Shown in pieces: positions 35,201 through 46,174 of a stretch of 64,000 nt of DNA (the first letter of the stretch is position 1; each line of letters starts with the position of its first letter). Under the pieces are notes generated by a model. That model ran no database searches and was not told the DNA's origin. It saw only the letters and a program-made list of their open reading frames with translations. This stretch comes from Neospora caninum Liverpool (lineage: Eukaryota > Apicomplexa > Conoidasida > Eucoccidiorida > Sarcocystidae). The stretch is taken from contig NC_018390.1 in NCBI RefSeq assembly GCF_000208865.1, positions 1,164,790-1,228,789 on the forward strand. The letters run 5' to 3'. The position numbers were made by a program, and so were the translations under genes.

Positions 35201-36084
35201 CGACTTTGTGTTGCTAGCTTGTGTCTTTGACTCCCTCCACATCCAGGGAAGTTTGTGTTTCTGTCTCAAGCAAAAAGAGTGGATTTTCGAACCGTCTTCA
35301 CCAACCAGGTGGACAGTCTCGACGGGACCAGCGACGGGTGTCTCTGCGTTCTCTGTGCTGCGTCGAGAGATCTCCCGTGCCCATGGCATCCGTCGTTTCC
35401 CTTCTCTCCTCTTCCCGGCTCCACGCCGCACCTGTCTCTCGTCTAAATTTTCTTTTGAGCTTTCACGTCCACCTATATGCATATGTATGCTTCTCGACGC
35501 AGCGGATAGGTCCTGTATGGCTTTTGAACAAGAGAATCGAGACGGAGCTCGGAGTGTACTGCTTTTTTGCCGGAGACTTGTAAGAGGAAAGCATGTCACA
35601 CCGTTTTTTTCCGTGGAGACCGTTTTTTCTCGGGTTGGATAGTCACGAAGACTGGCAAGCTCAGTGCGCTCGCGGACCCACTGCACGATGGTGGAGCTGT
35701 GCGTTCTTCGCTTGCAGATCGAATTCCCAAGGCACATCCTCGTCCACGCCTCCTCGACGCCACTTTCTGCCGGACGCAAACCAGGGCCCCGGCGGGCGTC
35801 CCGATCTGGTTGCGCTCTTCGGGCCCCCGGGGGAAGTGCCCATCGCGCCTGTCACCGCGTGTTGCCGGCCTGTGGGGTCCCCTCAGGCTGTCCCTCAAAC
35901 CCTGGAGCTCCCGGAGCGGTCAGGGACAGGCCAGGCCGGGGCGAGCGGGGACGAGAGACAGCGCCCGTGCCACGTCGTCCAGGTCGTTCAGACAGTCGAG
36001 CCTGCACGCGGCGGGTCTGGGTCCCGGCCGCCTTCCAGGCAGTCAACGAAAGACAAGGCGTGCGAGGGCGAGAAAACGAAGTGA
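32288..36084 (+). CDS. protein with three MIU-like (ubiquitin-binding) helices
   Basis: Exons 32288-32590, 33022-33271, 33518-33735 and 34153-34427 join in phase. A fifth exon 35718-36084 also joins in phase (470 residues in total). Without it, the frame stops at a TGA at 34429 (349 residues). The N-terminus is Pro/Ser-rich. A charged coiled-coil-prone region follows (about 75-130, including RDVLSQRETHKFLRRESR). Then come three short acidic helices: DDLLVAQRLQEEEA (185-198), DFLLAMELQEQSQREA (239-254) and SDSILAALLQQEEAA (258-272). They fit the L-A-x-x-L-x-x-x-E core of the inverted ubiquitin-interacting motif; the second lacks the final Glu. A basic, aromatic segment GKRRGFFARIFGKKD follows and could bind membrane. 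The donor after exon 3 (gtgcga) is unusual. Possible extra exons between 35248 and 35579 were not resolved. No catalytic domain is seen, so an adaptor role in ubiquitin signalling or trafficking is inference. Confidence 0.6.
34557..34574. repeat. poly-G homopolymer
   Basis: A run of 18 G in the last intron of the MIU-like gene. Length is likely to vary between isolates or reads. Confidence 0.9.
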
Positions 36085-36180
36085 AAGAGCAAAGGATGAC
36101 ACAGCGGGAGAGGCAAGGCGTGCGAGGGCGAGAAAACGAAGTGAAAGAGCAAAGGATGACACAGTGGGAGAGGCAAGACA
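36061..36180. repeat. tandem duplication, two 60-bp units spanning a stop codon
   Basis: 36061-36120 and 36121-36180 differ at only a few bases (cgggag/tgggag near the end, and the last bases). The unit begins tgcgagggcgagaaaacgaa and contains the TGA that ends the MIU-like gene, so the second unit lies in the 3' UTR. All three frames tolerate the 60-base period. Confidence 0.95.
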
Positions 36181-37653
36181 CGAGGAACGTGGCTCAGCGC
36201 AGGCGAGAAGGCAGCAGGACACGAGCAGCAAGATTAGGGCGCTTAGACACCGGAGGAGCGAGGAGAACCAGGGATACAGGGGGAGATTCTCGCAGAGGCG
36301 ACAGGAGCAAGAAGGGACAGGAAGCGGTCGAACGAGCGTGTGGTGAACGCGAGTGCTCCGCAGAAAATAGTGAGGACGGAGAGAATGGAGAGAGGTGTTG
36401 AAGCATAAAGACGGAAGAGGAGAAGCGAAAGAAGAGATAAAAGGTAGAGAGAGCAAGATGTCGAAGAAAGATGGTGGCGAAGAAAACAGACAAAAGAGGA
36501 ATTTGAGTCCCACCACGAACCAGAGAACACACCAAGTTCTTTATGATTGCTGTACACCACCACCCCACTGGACTGCTTAAGACAGCTAAATGTGTTGGAT
36601 TTCAATATCGTACTACATTAAGGTTACTCCACATCGGTTATGTTCTAGGCGTAATATATGGGTTACTGTTATCACTTGTATTAACAGCGAGAGAAAACTA
36701 CTAATCAGGTTCTAGTATGATCAGAGAGACAGGAGAGAGCCTGGTTGGTAGAAAGCCGAACGAATTGGTTTCGGAGACAGAGAGAGGCTGAACGGAACCA
36801 TAGATGTCGGCCTCTGCCGCGGTTTAGCGTCGGAATCCAGAGAGTCTGTGTTGCTAGTCTGGAACGTCGTGGCCCCATCGGGCGATAACTGTCACAAGAA
36901 GTGCTGTCGTTTGAATTCGTCCCCCGCGTCCTGCAAGGACTGCGGAGTACACTGCGAATTTCAGTTGAGCGCCGTTGCGGAAGATAACTGAGGCTGGATT
37001 CTCACACTGAGCATCTGCCCTCTCTGTTGCCCACACTCTGTTAACTGGGTGTCGCTGTGTGTGTGTCGACGTGTCTCTGACTCTCCGTCTCAAGAAAAGG
37101 GTTAAACTCTCGTTTTCGCTAACAGAGAGAATGAAAAGATAGAGGCGATACACTGCTGGCCGCGGAGATCTGTGCACTGAATTGCTGAGCGGCGGGAGGA
37201 TCTTGAATATAGACACACCGTTACATGAGGTTCGTACACCGCAACTAACAAAGGGGCTGTTCCACATGTAATCTTCTCCGGCCTAAAAACGCGATACTTG
37301 TTGAAAGCGAATCTGCACGCGAGTATTTCGTTGAACAGAAAACCGTTCGCTGCCTTCCTCGAAGGAGGAAGTCGTCACAGTGTGACCCCGGCGAAAACAT
37401 AACCGCCAGTTTCTCACGGCCGGAGACGGCGCCCACGCACGGACGTTTCCATACATCACTACGCCGAATGGTTATCGAAGACTCGCATACACCCATTGGG
37501 GAATCAAACCCCCGCTAAACACTCCGAAAGGACACTTGTGTGTACATGGTGGAAGCTGCTGAAAGCTCCTTTGTTGAGATGAGGGGTCTAAGTCGCCTAT
37601 CGTCGACGTCTGCCCCCCCGCACCCCCGTTTGGCTCCAGGGTTCCAGCACAGA
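36085..37653. other. convergent 3' regions
   Basis: Between the plus-strand MIU-like gene and the minus-strand RABL3-like gene. From 36180 to 36480 the plus strand is purine-rich. An AT-rich island follows at about 36580-36730. No gene is supported. Confidence 0.5.
36597..36704 (+). other. AT-rich island with a 35-codon hydrophobic frame, possible nuclear copy of mitochondrial DNA
   Basis: The base composition drops sharply against its neighbours, and one frame reads RTTLRLLHIGYVLGVIYGLL followed by LSLVLTARENY and a stop. Hydrophobic, Leu/Val/Ile/Tyr-rich and AT-coded, this is the style of an apicomplexan mitochondrial membrane protein fragment. Toxoplasma nuclear DNA is known to hold many short mitochondrial fragments. 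I could not place it in a particular gene, so this is only a suggestion. Confidence 0.22.
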
Positions 37654-40600
37654 CTACCGACTTTTCTGTCCCGTCCACACCTCTGCGGCGCAACGGTCTT
37701 CCGTAGCCGTGACCGTTTCCTGTTGTTGGAAGAGCATCTGACAGAGCAGTGCGTCGGAGAAGAAGGCAGAGAGGGTGGCAGCGTCGAAAGAGTGGAGCCA
37801 GGCACTGGTAAGCATGAGAGGCGACGAGTTTAGGATGCAGCAGATTCGGCTATTCAGTCGAGCACTTTCTTCCCCTTCGATGCCTAGACGGGATTCGCAC
37901 CACGACACCTTCCGAGGCCCCAAGCCTCCACAAAGACGCGAGAGAAAACTGTCTCTTGCTGCTGCGAAGGAGCTCAGGCTGAACTGGCCACGAGAAAATG
38001 CGAGGTCCTGGATGCCCGGTGGACGACCTTGTTCCCTCGACGGCGCCGACAATGCGGGAAGCGAAGGCACGGCAGCTTCTCCCTCCCCTTCAGGGTTCTC
38101 TGCTGCCTGTCCACCTAGGCGACAGTCAGCAGACGCCACGTCTAGAGGAGAAGCGTTAGAGGAGGGGAGACTACTGGGCAAGAACGATAGATTCCGCACA
38201 TGTTTCAGGAAGGAAAACAATCCCCTGTCTTCGGCATCGGATCCTGCTCCTGGGGGCTCACCAGTGGACAGGTGCTGGCGAGATGGGCTCAAAGGGAGAA
38301 GATCGTGCTTGGTTCCAACAAGAAGAAGAGGACAGAGGCCTTGTAGAAGCCGGAGGGCAACATGCTGTTGCTCCCGCTGTTTGTCAGAGGCACACGAGCA
38401 CGACAAAGGCACGTTACCGATGTTTCCGTTCGTGTATTCCCCTACTGTCGGCCTCTCACGACTTTCTTCTTCCGCCATACGTGCAGCCTCCAGCTTCTCG
38501 TCCCGAGAGTCCGCGTCCTCCCACGTATCTGGGTTCTCTTCCTCGTACGCTCCTGCACACGCGTCTACGTCGCTCGCCTCCATTAGCTGGCCGCCATCTT
38601 CTTCATAGTCTTCCCTACCGTCGTCGCTTTCTGTCTCGCTAAGGTCTGCTCTCACGCAACTTGAAGGGCGTGTAAAGAACGAGGAAACGAAGCACCCCGG
38701 CCCTCGGAGTCCCCCCTTCCCTAATGGGAAACCTGGTCTGCTGTTGCCTCTCTTCTTCCCTCCGTCCCGTTCTGCCTTTAATCTCGAGGTCTCGTCTTCG
38801 TCCCTCCCCTCGGCGTCAACGTCTGCTCGCTCCCTGTCTCCCCCAAATAGGGAGATGACAGGGGAGGCGACCAGAGATCCGAGGCGCACAACAGTGCTCG
38901 CGGCTGTGCGTGAAACTTTTCCGGCCGCAGAAAACGGAAACGAGTGACTCATCGACGATGCAAATCGATTTTCGTGAGGAGACGGTGTTATCCGTAGCGT
39001 GCCAACGTTCAAGGGAGTACACGCGGCAAATCCCTCTGTGTCTTCCTCTCGCGGATACTTTCCGCGTCGACCTCTCCTGCTAGGGTAGGAAGGCTGGAAC
39101 AGGGACAGAGTGGAAGGCCAATACGTGGTAGAGGAGGGAGGCGAAAATAAGGCGTTGTCGCCGCGCGAAGCAAACGGCGGCGCCTTGCTGGAGGAAGGAA
39201 ACAGGAGTGACGACGGCAGGCGCAGACGCACACAAAGCTCCCGTGTCCAGAGAGCCGCACGGTGAAAAGACGCCGAAGACGCCGAGTTGAAGCACACCCA
39301 GACGCCATCGAAGTGCTGACCATACACGAGACTCCTAACGCTCTCCAGTGCGTCGGTCCCTCCGACCTCCCAAAACTCCACTAGACACCTGGGCGTGGAA
39401 CCGGACGCCGACGAAGAGGAGGCAACAGGGGGGGATCTCGGAGATGGGCACTGCGACGAACACGGGGAGGACGACAAACACGACGAAACGGATTCAGGAG
39501 TGAGCGGGGAGTCTTCTTGTCCGTTTTTGGACACGCTGAACGCCGGACCGGAAGCCGACGGCGGGAACGTAGCAATGTTGCCGTCGCTTTGTCTTATAGC
39601 AGCATGGTCTACCGAGGAAAAATCCCAGAAAAGATGGAAGATTCTTACTCCACAGGTCCATTCGTAGGCCCCTGGGTGGCGGCAAGCAGGACAGTCTTGT
39701 TCCTCTGAGCTGTACACAGAATCAATGCCCCGCGAGGGCGACTCCACCTCAGCGTGCGTGGCCCCTGCTCCGGAGGCTGAGGACGCGGACGACGAAGCAA
39801 AGTACGAGTGACTCGAAGAAGGCGTAGATGCGAGGCGGCAGGAAGATGAAGAGAAAGCAAAGGAGGATGAAGGAGAGAGGGCACAGGCAAGAGAGGGAGA
39901 AAACGATGAAGGCGGGACGTCCGTGGATACGCTCGATTTAAAACTACGCGAGGAAGAAGAGGAAAACGATGAAGGTGGCGAGTTTCTTTCCTGGTTTGCC
40001 TTTTCGGCAGCACAAGCGAGGAAAGGACAGGAGACAACATGGCCGTTACGGTGAGCTTGGTCCTGCAAGGCGGTTTGAGGGTTGAGTGGAATCTCTTCAG
40101 CAGGTCCAGACGAATCTGAAAGGATTTTTCCAAAGGACGAGCGGAAGCGTGCCTCTCGTGTTCTCTGTTCCTCTCTTTCGTCTCTTCCGCTCCTCGCCAA
40201 AAAGGGTCTCACCTCTGTGTTGAGGCATTCACCGGAATTTCCTCCCGGCCCCTCACGTGCTCCCTGGCGGTAACACCTGGGTATCTCGCTTCTCGCTTCT
40301 CCCCTCTCTCTCGGGTCTTTTTCTTGACCCGTTGGTCTCTGGTACACTGCTCGTTCGCCTGCAACGTCGAGCGGCTTTTCGTCTCGCGGTCGCCCATCTT
40401 TCCACCTTGTGGCGGCACCTGAAGAGCTCCAACCCCAGTACGTTCCTCGCTGCGAGGCGCGGACACCCCCGCAAGAGTTGAGACGGCAAGAAGTGTGGCA
40501 GAGAGAGTGGAGAAGCGACGACTTGCCAGTTCCGGCATCTCCTACGACAAGAACTCGGAGAAACGAAGAACAAGTCGAACAAGAACTGTCAACAGATAAC

Positions 40601-40773
40601 CTGTCGTCTCCAGAGTCCGTTTCCTCATTTCCCACTCCTACCTGTTTTTCTTCCTCTCTTGCCTCCTCGTCCCTTTCGTGCGCTTCTCCCGCAAACCCTC
40701 CAATAGAAAGGTCTGCGACGTCATTTGTACACAACTGCTCTGCTGGTCCCTGCATCCCTGCCTGTGCTGGCAT
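37654..40773 (-). CDS. RABL3-like small GTPase with very large insertions
   Basis: Intronless, 1039 residues; the family is usually about 220-240. The G-domain signatures occur in order but far apart. The P-loop GDAGTGKSS is at 78-86, in FLRVLVVGDAGTGKSSLLHS. A switch I-like EWTCGVRIFHLFWDF lies near 371-385, comparable to the WTVGC segment typical of RABL3. The switch II-like FWEVGG is at 467-472 (family WDVGG). The base-recognition segment LLLVGTKHDLL lies near 816-826. The closing helix AATLSAFFSDALL ends near 193 residues after the TKHD region. Inserts of about 280, 90 and 290 residues, rich in Ser, Pro and acidic residues, separate these. No C-terminal prenylation cysteine is seen (the protein ends WTGQKSR), as in RABL3. 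The start has a poor context (C at -3); Met7 is an alternative. The P-loop Lys/Ser and TKxD are intact, so nucleotide binding is plausible. The usual Asp of DxxG is Glu here. Confidence 0.8.
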   Translation of the reverse strand: MPAQAGMQGPAEQLCTNDVADLSIGGFAGEAHERDEEAREEEKQVGVGNEETDSGDDRLSVDSSCSTCSSFLRVLVVGDAGTGKSSLLHSLCHTSCRLNSCGGVRASQRGTYWGWSSSGAATRWKDGRPRDEKPLDVAGERAVYQRPTGQEKDPRERGEARSEIPRCYRQGAREGPGGNSGECLNTEVRPFLARSGRDEREEQRTREARFRSSFGKILSDSSGPAEEIPLNPQTALQDQAHRNGHVVSCPFLACAAEKANQERNSPPSSFSSSSSRSFKSSVSTDVPPSSFSPSLACALSPSSSFAFSSSSCRLASTPSSSHSYFASSSASSASGAGATHAEVESPSRGIDSVYSSEEQDCPACRHPGAYEWTCGVRIFHLFWDFSSVDHAAIRQSDGNIATFPPSASGPAFSVSKNGQEDSPLTPESVSSCLSSSPCSSQCPSPRSPPVASSSSASGSTPRCLVEFWEVGGTDALESVRSLVYGQHFDGVWVCFNSASSASFHRAALWTRELCVRLRLPSSLLFPSSSKAPPFASRGDNALFSPPSSTTYWPSTLSLFQPSYPSRRGRRGKYPREEDTEGFAACTPLNVGTLRITPSPHENRFASSMSHSFPFSAAGKVSRTAASTVVRLGSLVASPVISLFGGDRERADVDAEGRDEDETSRLKAERDGGKKRGNSRPGFPLGKGGLRGPGCFVSSFFTRPSSCVRADLSETESDDGREDYEEDGGQLMEASDVDACAGAYEEENPDTWEDADSRDEKLEAARMAEEESRERPTVGEYTNGNIGNVPLSCSCASDKQREQQHVALRLLQGLCPLLLVGTKHDLLPLSPSRQHLSTGEPPGAGSDAEDRGLFSFLKHVRNLSFLPSSLPSSNASPLDVASADCRLGGQAAENPEGEGEAAVPSLPALSAPSREQGRPPGIQDLAFSRGQFSLSSFAAARDSFLSRLCGGLGPRKVSWCESRLGIEGEESARLNSRICCILNSSPLMLTSAWLHSFDAATLSAFFSDALLCQMLFQQQETVTATEDRCAAEVWTGQKSR

Positions 40774-43700
40774 GCGAACGGTGCGGGAAGTGGAGACGAG
40801 GGCTCTCAGAATGTGGCCTCTCTCCGCTGTACGGGCGAGGCGAGAGAAGTCACGAGAAAACGGGTTTGCGCTGCGGCAATGGAAAGTAAAGTGCGGACCA
40901 TCGCTTCCATGCAGATGATTTTCTCCGCAACTGTTGATAAAAGGGAGTTAAGGAAGGAGGGAATGGCCAAACCGATGGAGACGAGGACGAAGAGTGAGGA
41001 GCGAGAGAGCGGACGTCGGACCTGAGGACAGCGGAGGCACAGACCAGGACCAGGGAGAAGGGAACGACAACGAAGAAGACGAAGCGAGAGGAGAGGCAAA
41101 ACAAGGGCCAGAGGGCAATGAGGACGAAGACGGAAGAGCTAAGAAAGCCAGCGAAACCGAACGGCGACGTTGGTGCACGAGCAAAATGGAAGGAAGCGTT
41201 AGGAACAGGTGAGTGGGAGGACCGCAAGGAGAGAGGAGGAACACAGGTGAACGGGGAAGCACAGGCCTCCTCGGCCTTGGTGCCAGTGAAGGCTAGGCAG
41301 AGCAACCCAAGATAAGATTCGAAAAGAAAGGGTTCGTCGTTACTTCTTCGTGCAGCATCGACGTACTATGAATTCACCCAACTTGGTGTACGGTCCACGG
41401 ACACTATTACCACACGGCTGTTCCGCGTCATCTTCCTCTCTGACGGGGCGAATTGTGAGCGGAACGCCGAATAGCAGAAAAGTGTACTACTGGTTCTTTC
41501 GGCCGCTAGAGAAACACACCTTGGCCGTCGCTTGTTGATGTGAGGAGCCGAGACCAAACGTAAAAAGCAAGTATTACTCGAGGGACATCAACATGGAGTA
41601 CAACAACTTTCCTACGTGCCAGAGCAAAAGCGAACGCGTGCAAGGGAAATGACACGTCACGTAGCAAAGAACCGTTGCAACATTACTGTCTCACTGGGGT
41701 TACAAAAACAAAACATCACCCAGTGGCAATGCGCCGATGGAATTGCGCTCCGTCGTAACTGCGTACAATGTGGAAGATGTGCAGTGCCTGTTGCTGCCAA
41801 AGTAACCAAGAAGACCAAGCGAAAACACAAAGCGGTCGGGTGGGATGCGGGCTGGCTGCTACGTAACCCATTTGAGAGAACTCTAATCCACACGAACAGC
41901 AACCACTGCCTCAGCCACTCGAGACTCGAACGACAACTGAAGCTCTTCACTGAAGGATGTGTGGACGCGCTGCTTCTTTTGACAAAGAGTGGTTTCTACG
42001 TTCAATCCAGGGAAACGAGGAATAGAATCTACCTTAGCTCGCCCTCACCACAATTCCCGCGCGATACAGCGTTGCCTCCAGTTCTTTCACAGAGTTTTCA
42101 AAACGAGGATACCAAGGAATACCGAGTGCCTCATTTGCCCCTTTTGGGGGGTTACCAGGACAGAACCAGTGGACCCGCCGCCCGGTGCGCACACCGGTGA
42201 GCCGTTTACGAGTCGGCCGGGCAAGTGCTACCCCACCACGTTTGGCGTCTGCGTTCGCTTTCCCCGTCGAAACACGCCTTTAGGGGGCATTTGTGCGTCG
42301 ACAACTTGAGAAGGAAAGTGCGTAGAGAACGCGAGAGGCGAAGCCAATAATTGCTCTTGCGGGGGCCGTAGGAGCAGGGGGACGACGGTATACGACGCGC
42401 ACACTACACAGCTTGTTCCTTGGCGACTGCAGACATCAAGACAGTCCACCAGACCACCGGAACCCATGGAATATGCCGCCTCTTGACAGGTTCAAAGGCG
42501 TTTTGGAGCAGCTTTTGTATCGGCGAAGTGCATGACAGGGGGGTGCCGTACATACCACGGCTGGGGTCGCCAGAAACAGGACCGGCACCGTCTTTTCCTA
42601 CCACAGCGCTTTACAAAACCGACGTAGGCATCAAGAGCCCGAGCAAGACGAGCTAGTGTCCACTTTTTCAGTGTGTAGTCTGGCGGCAACCGTTTCATGA
42701 GAATGTTTCGGAGAGTGTCGGCACGCTGGCTACCACCGTGGTTAACAGACCAAGGTGCGGGAAATGACAGGGGTGATCGGGTGTGTGCCGGTCCGTTGAT
42801 CGTGTTCTTGTTTGACTCTTCTTTTCTTCGGTCGAACGCTGTACGGCAACGCTGGAATGATGTGGTGTCGGCTCACGAACGGAAGACAGAGGTATGCGAC
42901 ACAATGGAGAGACGCAGAGAGGATCTCGTTGCCTGCTCACTGAACAGGGGATGCGGCACCGCGGAACTTTCTCCTGGATGCTTCAGTGCTACCTGCAAGG
43001 GTGTGCTGCAGGCCGCCTGGCTAAGGAACCTGCGATCTAACATTCCTTGACGGCACACCGGTTTATGGAGGGTGATATTTACCATGTGGGCACTCTACCG
43101 TATGGCCTGCAAGTGCAGAAGAGGAGACTGGAGACGTGCGGTTGCAAATGAGGAGAAACGGGAGTGTTTGTGCCAGACCGAGACTCTGCAAGTGCAGTAG
43201 AGGGATTATAGAAGACGGCCACATGTGTACGAGGATACCGCATAGCTACCGAGTGGATGGAAGTGCTGTTCAGCGCTCACACCAAGGGTCAACGGCCCTC
43301 AAGTAAGCCCCGGCACCGTGTCGACAGGTGCGCGGAGGGAGGTGATGAGGGAGGAAGACAGACTCTTCTCTTCCATGGTAACTCCTTTTCTGAACTTTTT
43401 TGTTAAAGTTCTGCTGTCTTGTTCGCGACAGCCCCGGCGCAACCGATTTGCAATCCCTCAGCTCGTGAGTTGATCGCTGTCTTTTACTCTGAGTCTGGGA
43501 GGCGAACGCGTACCCGGTTTTAGCATCTTTTCTAGTGTGCAATTCTACTTCAATATGTGCATAAGCCTCGCAAGTTTGTGCTGCGAAGTTCGGGTCGAGG
43601 GTGAAGCTCCAAGCGATGCCCCACACGCGAGCACCGAAGAGCGAATTGCGGCGGCAACGAAGGCATCATTTGCCCTCTCCTCTTCGAAGTCACTCTGCCG

Positions 43701-46174
43701 CTGGATTTTGAGCACCATGAAAAAACGGCACGCACAACGAGGAACGGGTAGCGACCGGTGTAAAATCCCCAGCGTGCGTTCCTCCCTCGTGATCGTCACT
43801 GGATAGCGCTTCAGAGTTGCCTTTCTCTGCTCGAAAGGGAGAGGCGGCACACGCAAAGGCAGCCTTCCGTTGCCGTCCAGATCCTTTAGGCTATTGATTG
43901 TGGAGAACTAGGCGACGACGCGCGTGGCTGACGTGTCGCTACTCTCTTGCTTTTCTGGTCCCTTCGAGAGCGCGGAGAGCTTTCTCTTGCGGAAGGCCAC
44001 ACAGAGCGTCACCCGCCGCTTTCCGGTGAACCAGGCGAGGAACGACGAGGGCGACCGGTCCTGCGCTCGAGTGGTGTCCGTCCCTTCTTTGCCTTCCTGC
44101 GCCACCGGCAACGCCATTCTGAGACAGAACCCGTTGAGTGTCTTCTTTTTTACGCGTTTTTTGGCCCGCGAGGACAAGCTAGTTGTGACGCTCTGTACCT
44201 GCGTGACGCTCGACCCGACAACGGACGACGAAAGCCCTGGCTCTCTTTTCGACGGTGGTGTGCGTCAATTTCCGCCGCGTTGTTCTTTTACCGTCATTTC
44301 CTTCACTTCAACGCCTTTATGGCAAATAGAGCTACTTGCCCCGCGGGCGAGATGCGACGGAATCTTTGAAACGCCTCATATGTGCAACGAGTTCCTGGAC
44401 GTTTCGTCCACTTTTGGACCCCCCGCCGTCCCTGTTTCCCCCGTGTGGTGCTTCCCCCCGCTTCGCGCGCGTTGAGGATGTGGACTGCGAAAAACAGAGC
44501 GGGTTGGTGTGCCGCGAGAGGCGGGTGACGTGAGCGGGGAAGCGGGGACTTGGAGAAGCGAGAAAAGTTTTCGACGAACGGGAAACAGTCAGTCAGTATC
44601 GAAAAAGAATGGGGGTGCCGACTGTCTGAACAGAGGAAAAGCTGGTTTTCCGCCTTTTCTCGGGAGCATAGATCTCCGCCCCTCACGACAGACGGTGCCG
44701 TCTCTGCTTTTTCATCCGTTCCTCTCCCCTTTTCTCTGTAAAGTATACATGCACATTTCACGCGCAAAAAGTGGCTGTTTCACTGCGGTTCAAACCGAAA
44801 ATTTAGCGGCCCCCGTCTCCGCCACGGGGAGTCCTGGTTTTCTGCATTGGGCATGCAGCGGCGTGTGCTCTCGCGGACGTCTCGACATAGACATTGCCCC
44901 GTCCCGTTTTTTGCACGATTCTTCCCGGCGTTTTTGCCCTCGACCCTCTCTGCTCCTCTCAGCGCGGTTGTCATTCCCGGCGTTCTCGGCACACATCCGT
45001 TCTGCCGTTTCCTCGCACGTTGCCGTTGTCTCTCCCCCCTGCAAAACTGCCAATGCCGACGCGCACGGGGGATCCTGCCTATCCTCATGTTTCTCTCTCT
45101 TCTTTCCGCATCTCGTCCCCTTCAAAAAAGTCCACGACGAATGCACAGCGTGCGAGTAGCTTCCAGCTAGCGGGTGGAGGCTTCCAGACGTCACAAAGCG
45201 ACGGGAAGGGGACTCGTCCAACTCACTTGGTCTGGAGAAACGAAGCGCACATGCGTAGACACCCCCGCCAGAGCTGGTCTGCGTGACGGCTTTCTCCTTC
45301 TCTTTCGACCGATCGTGTCTCCCGGAAAGCCGCGGCAGATTCTGCTTCGTGTGCGCTTCAAAAGGATTCCCAGCGTGTGGCGCAGCATCAGTGATCTTCC
45401 TTTCCGCGCCTCGTCATCGCCGTTGCAACCCTGTATGGGGGCGTGCAGCCTGCTCCCTACGATAACTTTGAGGGCGCGCTGGCCTGTTCTGCATGCGTGC
45501 TGCGCTCTGGCCCCCCCAAGTGGCGTTTCTCGGTGAAGTGCTTTCCGACCAGTCGCCCACAGAATCGAGACCGAAAACCGTCGCAGCTTCTCTTCCGCGT
45601 AGTTCGCCGCTGACCCTCCCGCGTCTTCGCCTAATTCACAAAGTGAGGGAGCGGGTGAACGTGGAGTTCGACGAGACGCTCCGTCAGACTGTCCGTCGAA
45701 TGCGAGGCGTGGCGCCTTCCCGCCACTCTCCGTAGAGAAGTCTGCTGTCGCCCCCCGACACGTCTGTACTCCCCCGGTATTGCTTCTGTCCGCCGTTCTC
45801 CGCGGCGGGCGTTCACTCTGCAAGCGATCCTCGATCTTTGACTGCTCGCGCATCTATGCGTGTGAGCTGGTGCTCGGACCGCGCGGTTTTTGTGCGTTGT
45901 GTGGTTCGCCATTCAAACATCTAACGCGTTGATCCGTTTGCAGGTTGCGACTCCGCACCGCACACCGAGACAGCGTCAGGTGTACGTACACGCAGCGCTT
46001 CTGTTTTCCACTTGCGCGTGCACCCCTCAGCTCTGCTAGGACGTGTCCGGTCGTGTGTCTTCTCCAGGCACTGGTTCTTCGCGACTTCTTCTCTGGAGAC
46101 CTTTGTCGCCGCGTGTCCAGTCCCCGCGTCCGTGCAGCCTTCCGTCCCTCGTCTTCTCTGCTCGCGCGGACGCC
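40774..46174. other. 5.4-kb stretch without a supported gene
   Basis: 40774-41350 is purine-rich on the plus strand and is probably the leader of the minus-strand RABL3-like gene. From about 44900 to 46174 the plus strand is pyrimidine-rich and is probably the leader and promoter of the eIF4B-like gene. In between, the longest frames (41616-42200 and 43924-44475, both plus) start at GTG and have no recognisable domain. An unrecognised gene with small exons cannot be excluded between 41600 and 44500. Confidence 0.45.

Noticed and set aside
37490..37540. tRNA-like T-arm on the minus strand (gggggtttgattcccc)
   Set aside because: No matching anticodon or D arm at the expected distance, and no acceptor stem.
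37775..38608. 277-codon plus-strand frame antisense to the RABL3-like gene
   Set aside because: Mirrors the Ser-rich inserts of the real gene; no domain.
43924..44475. 183-codon plus-strand frame
   Set aside because: GTG start, no domain, and the antisense frame is equally open, as expected by chance at this GC content.
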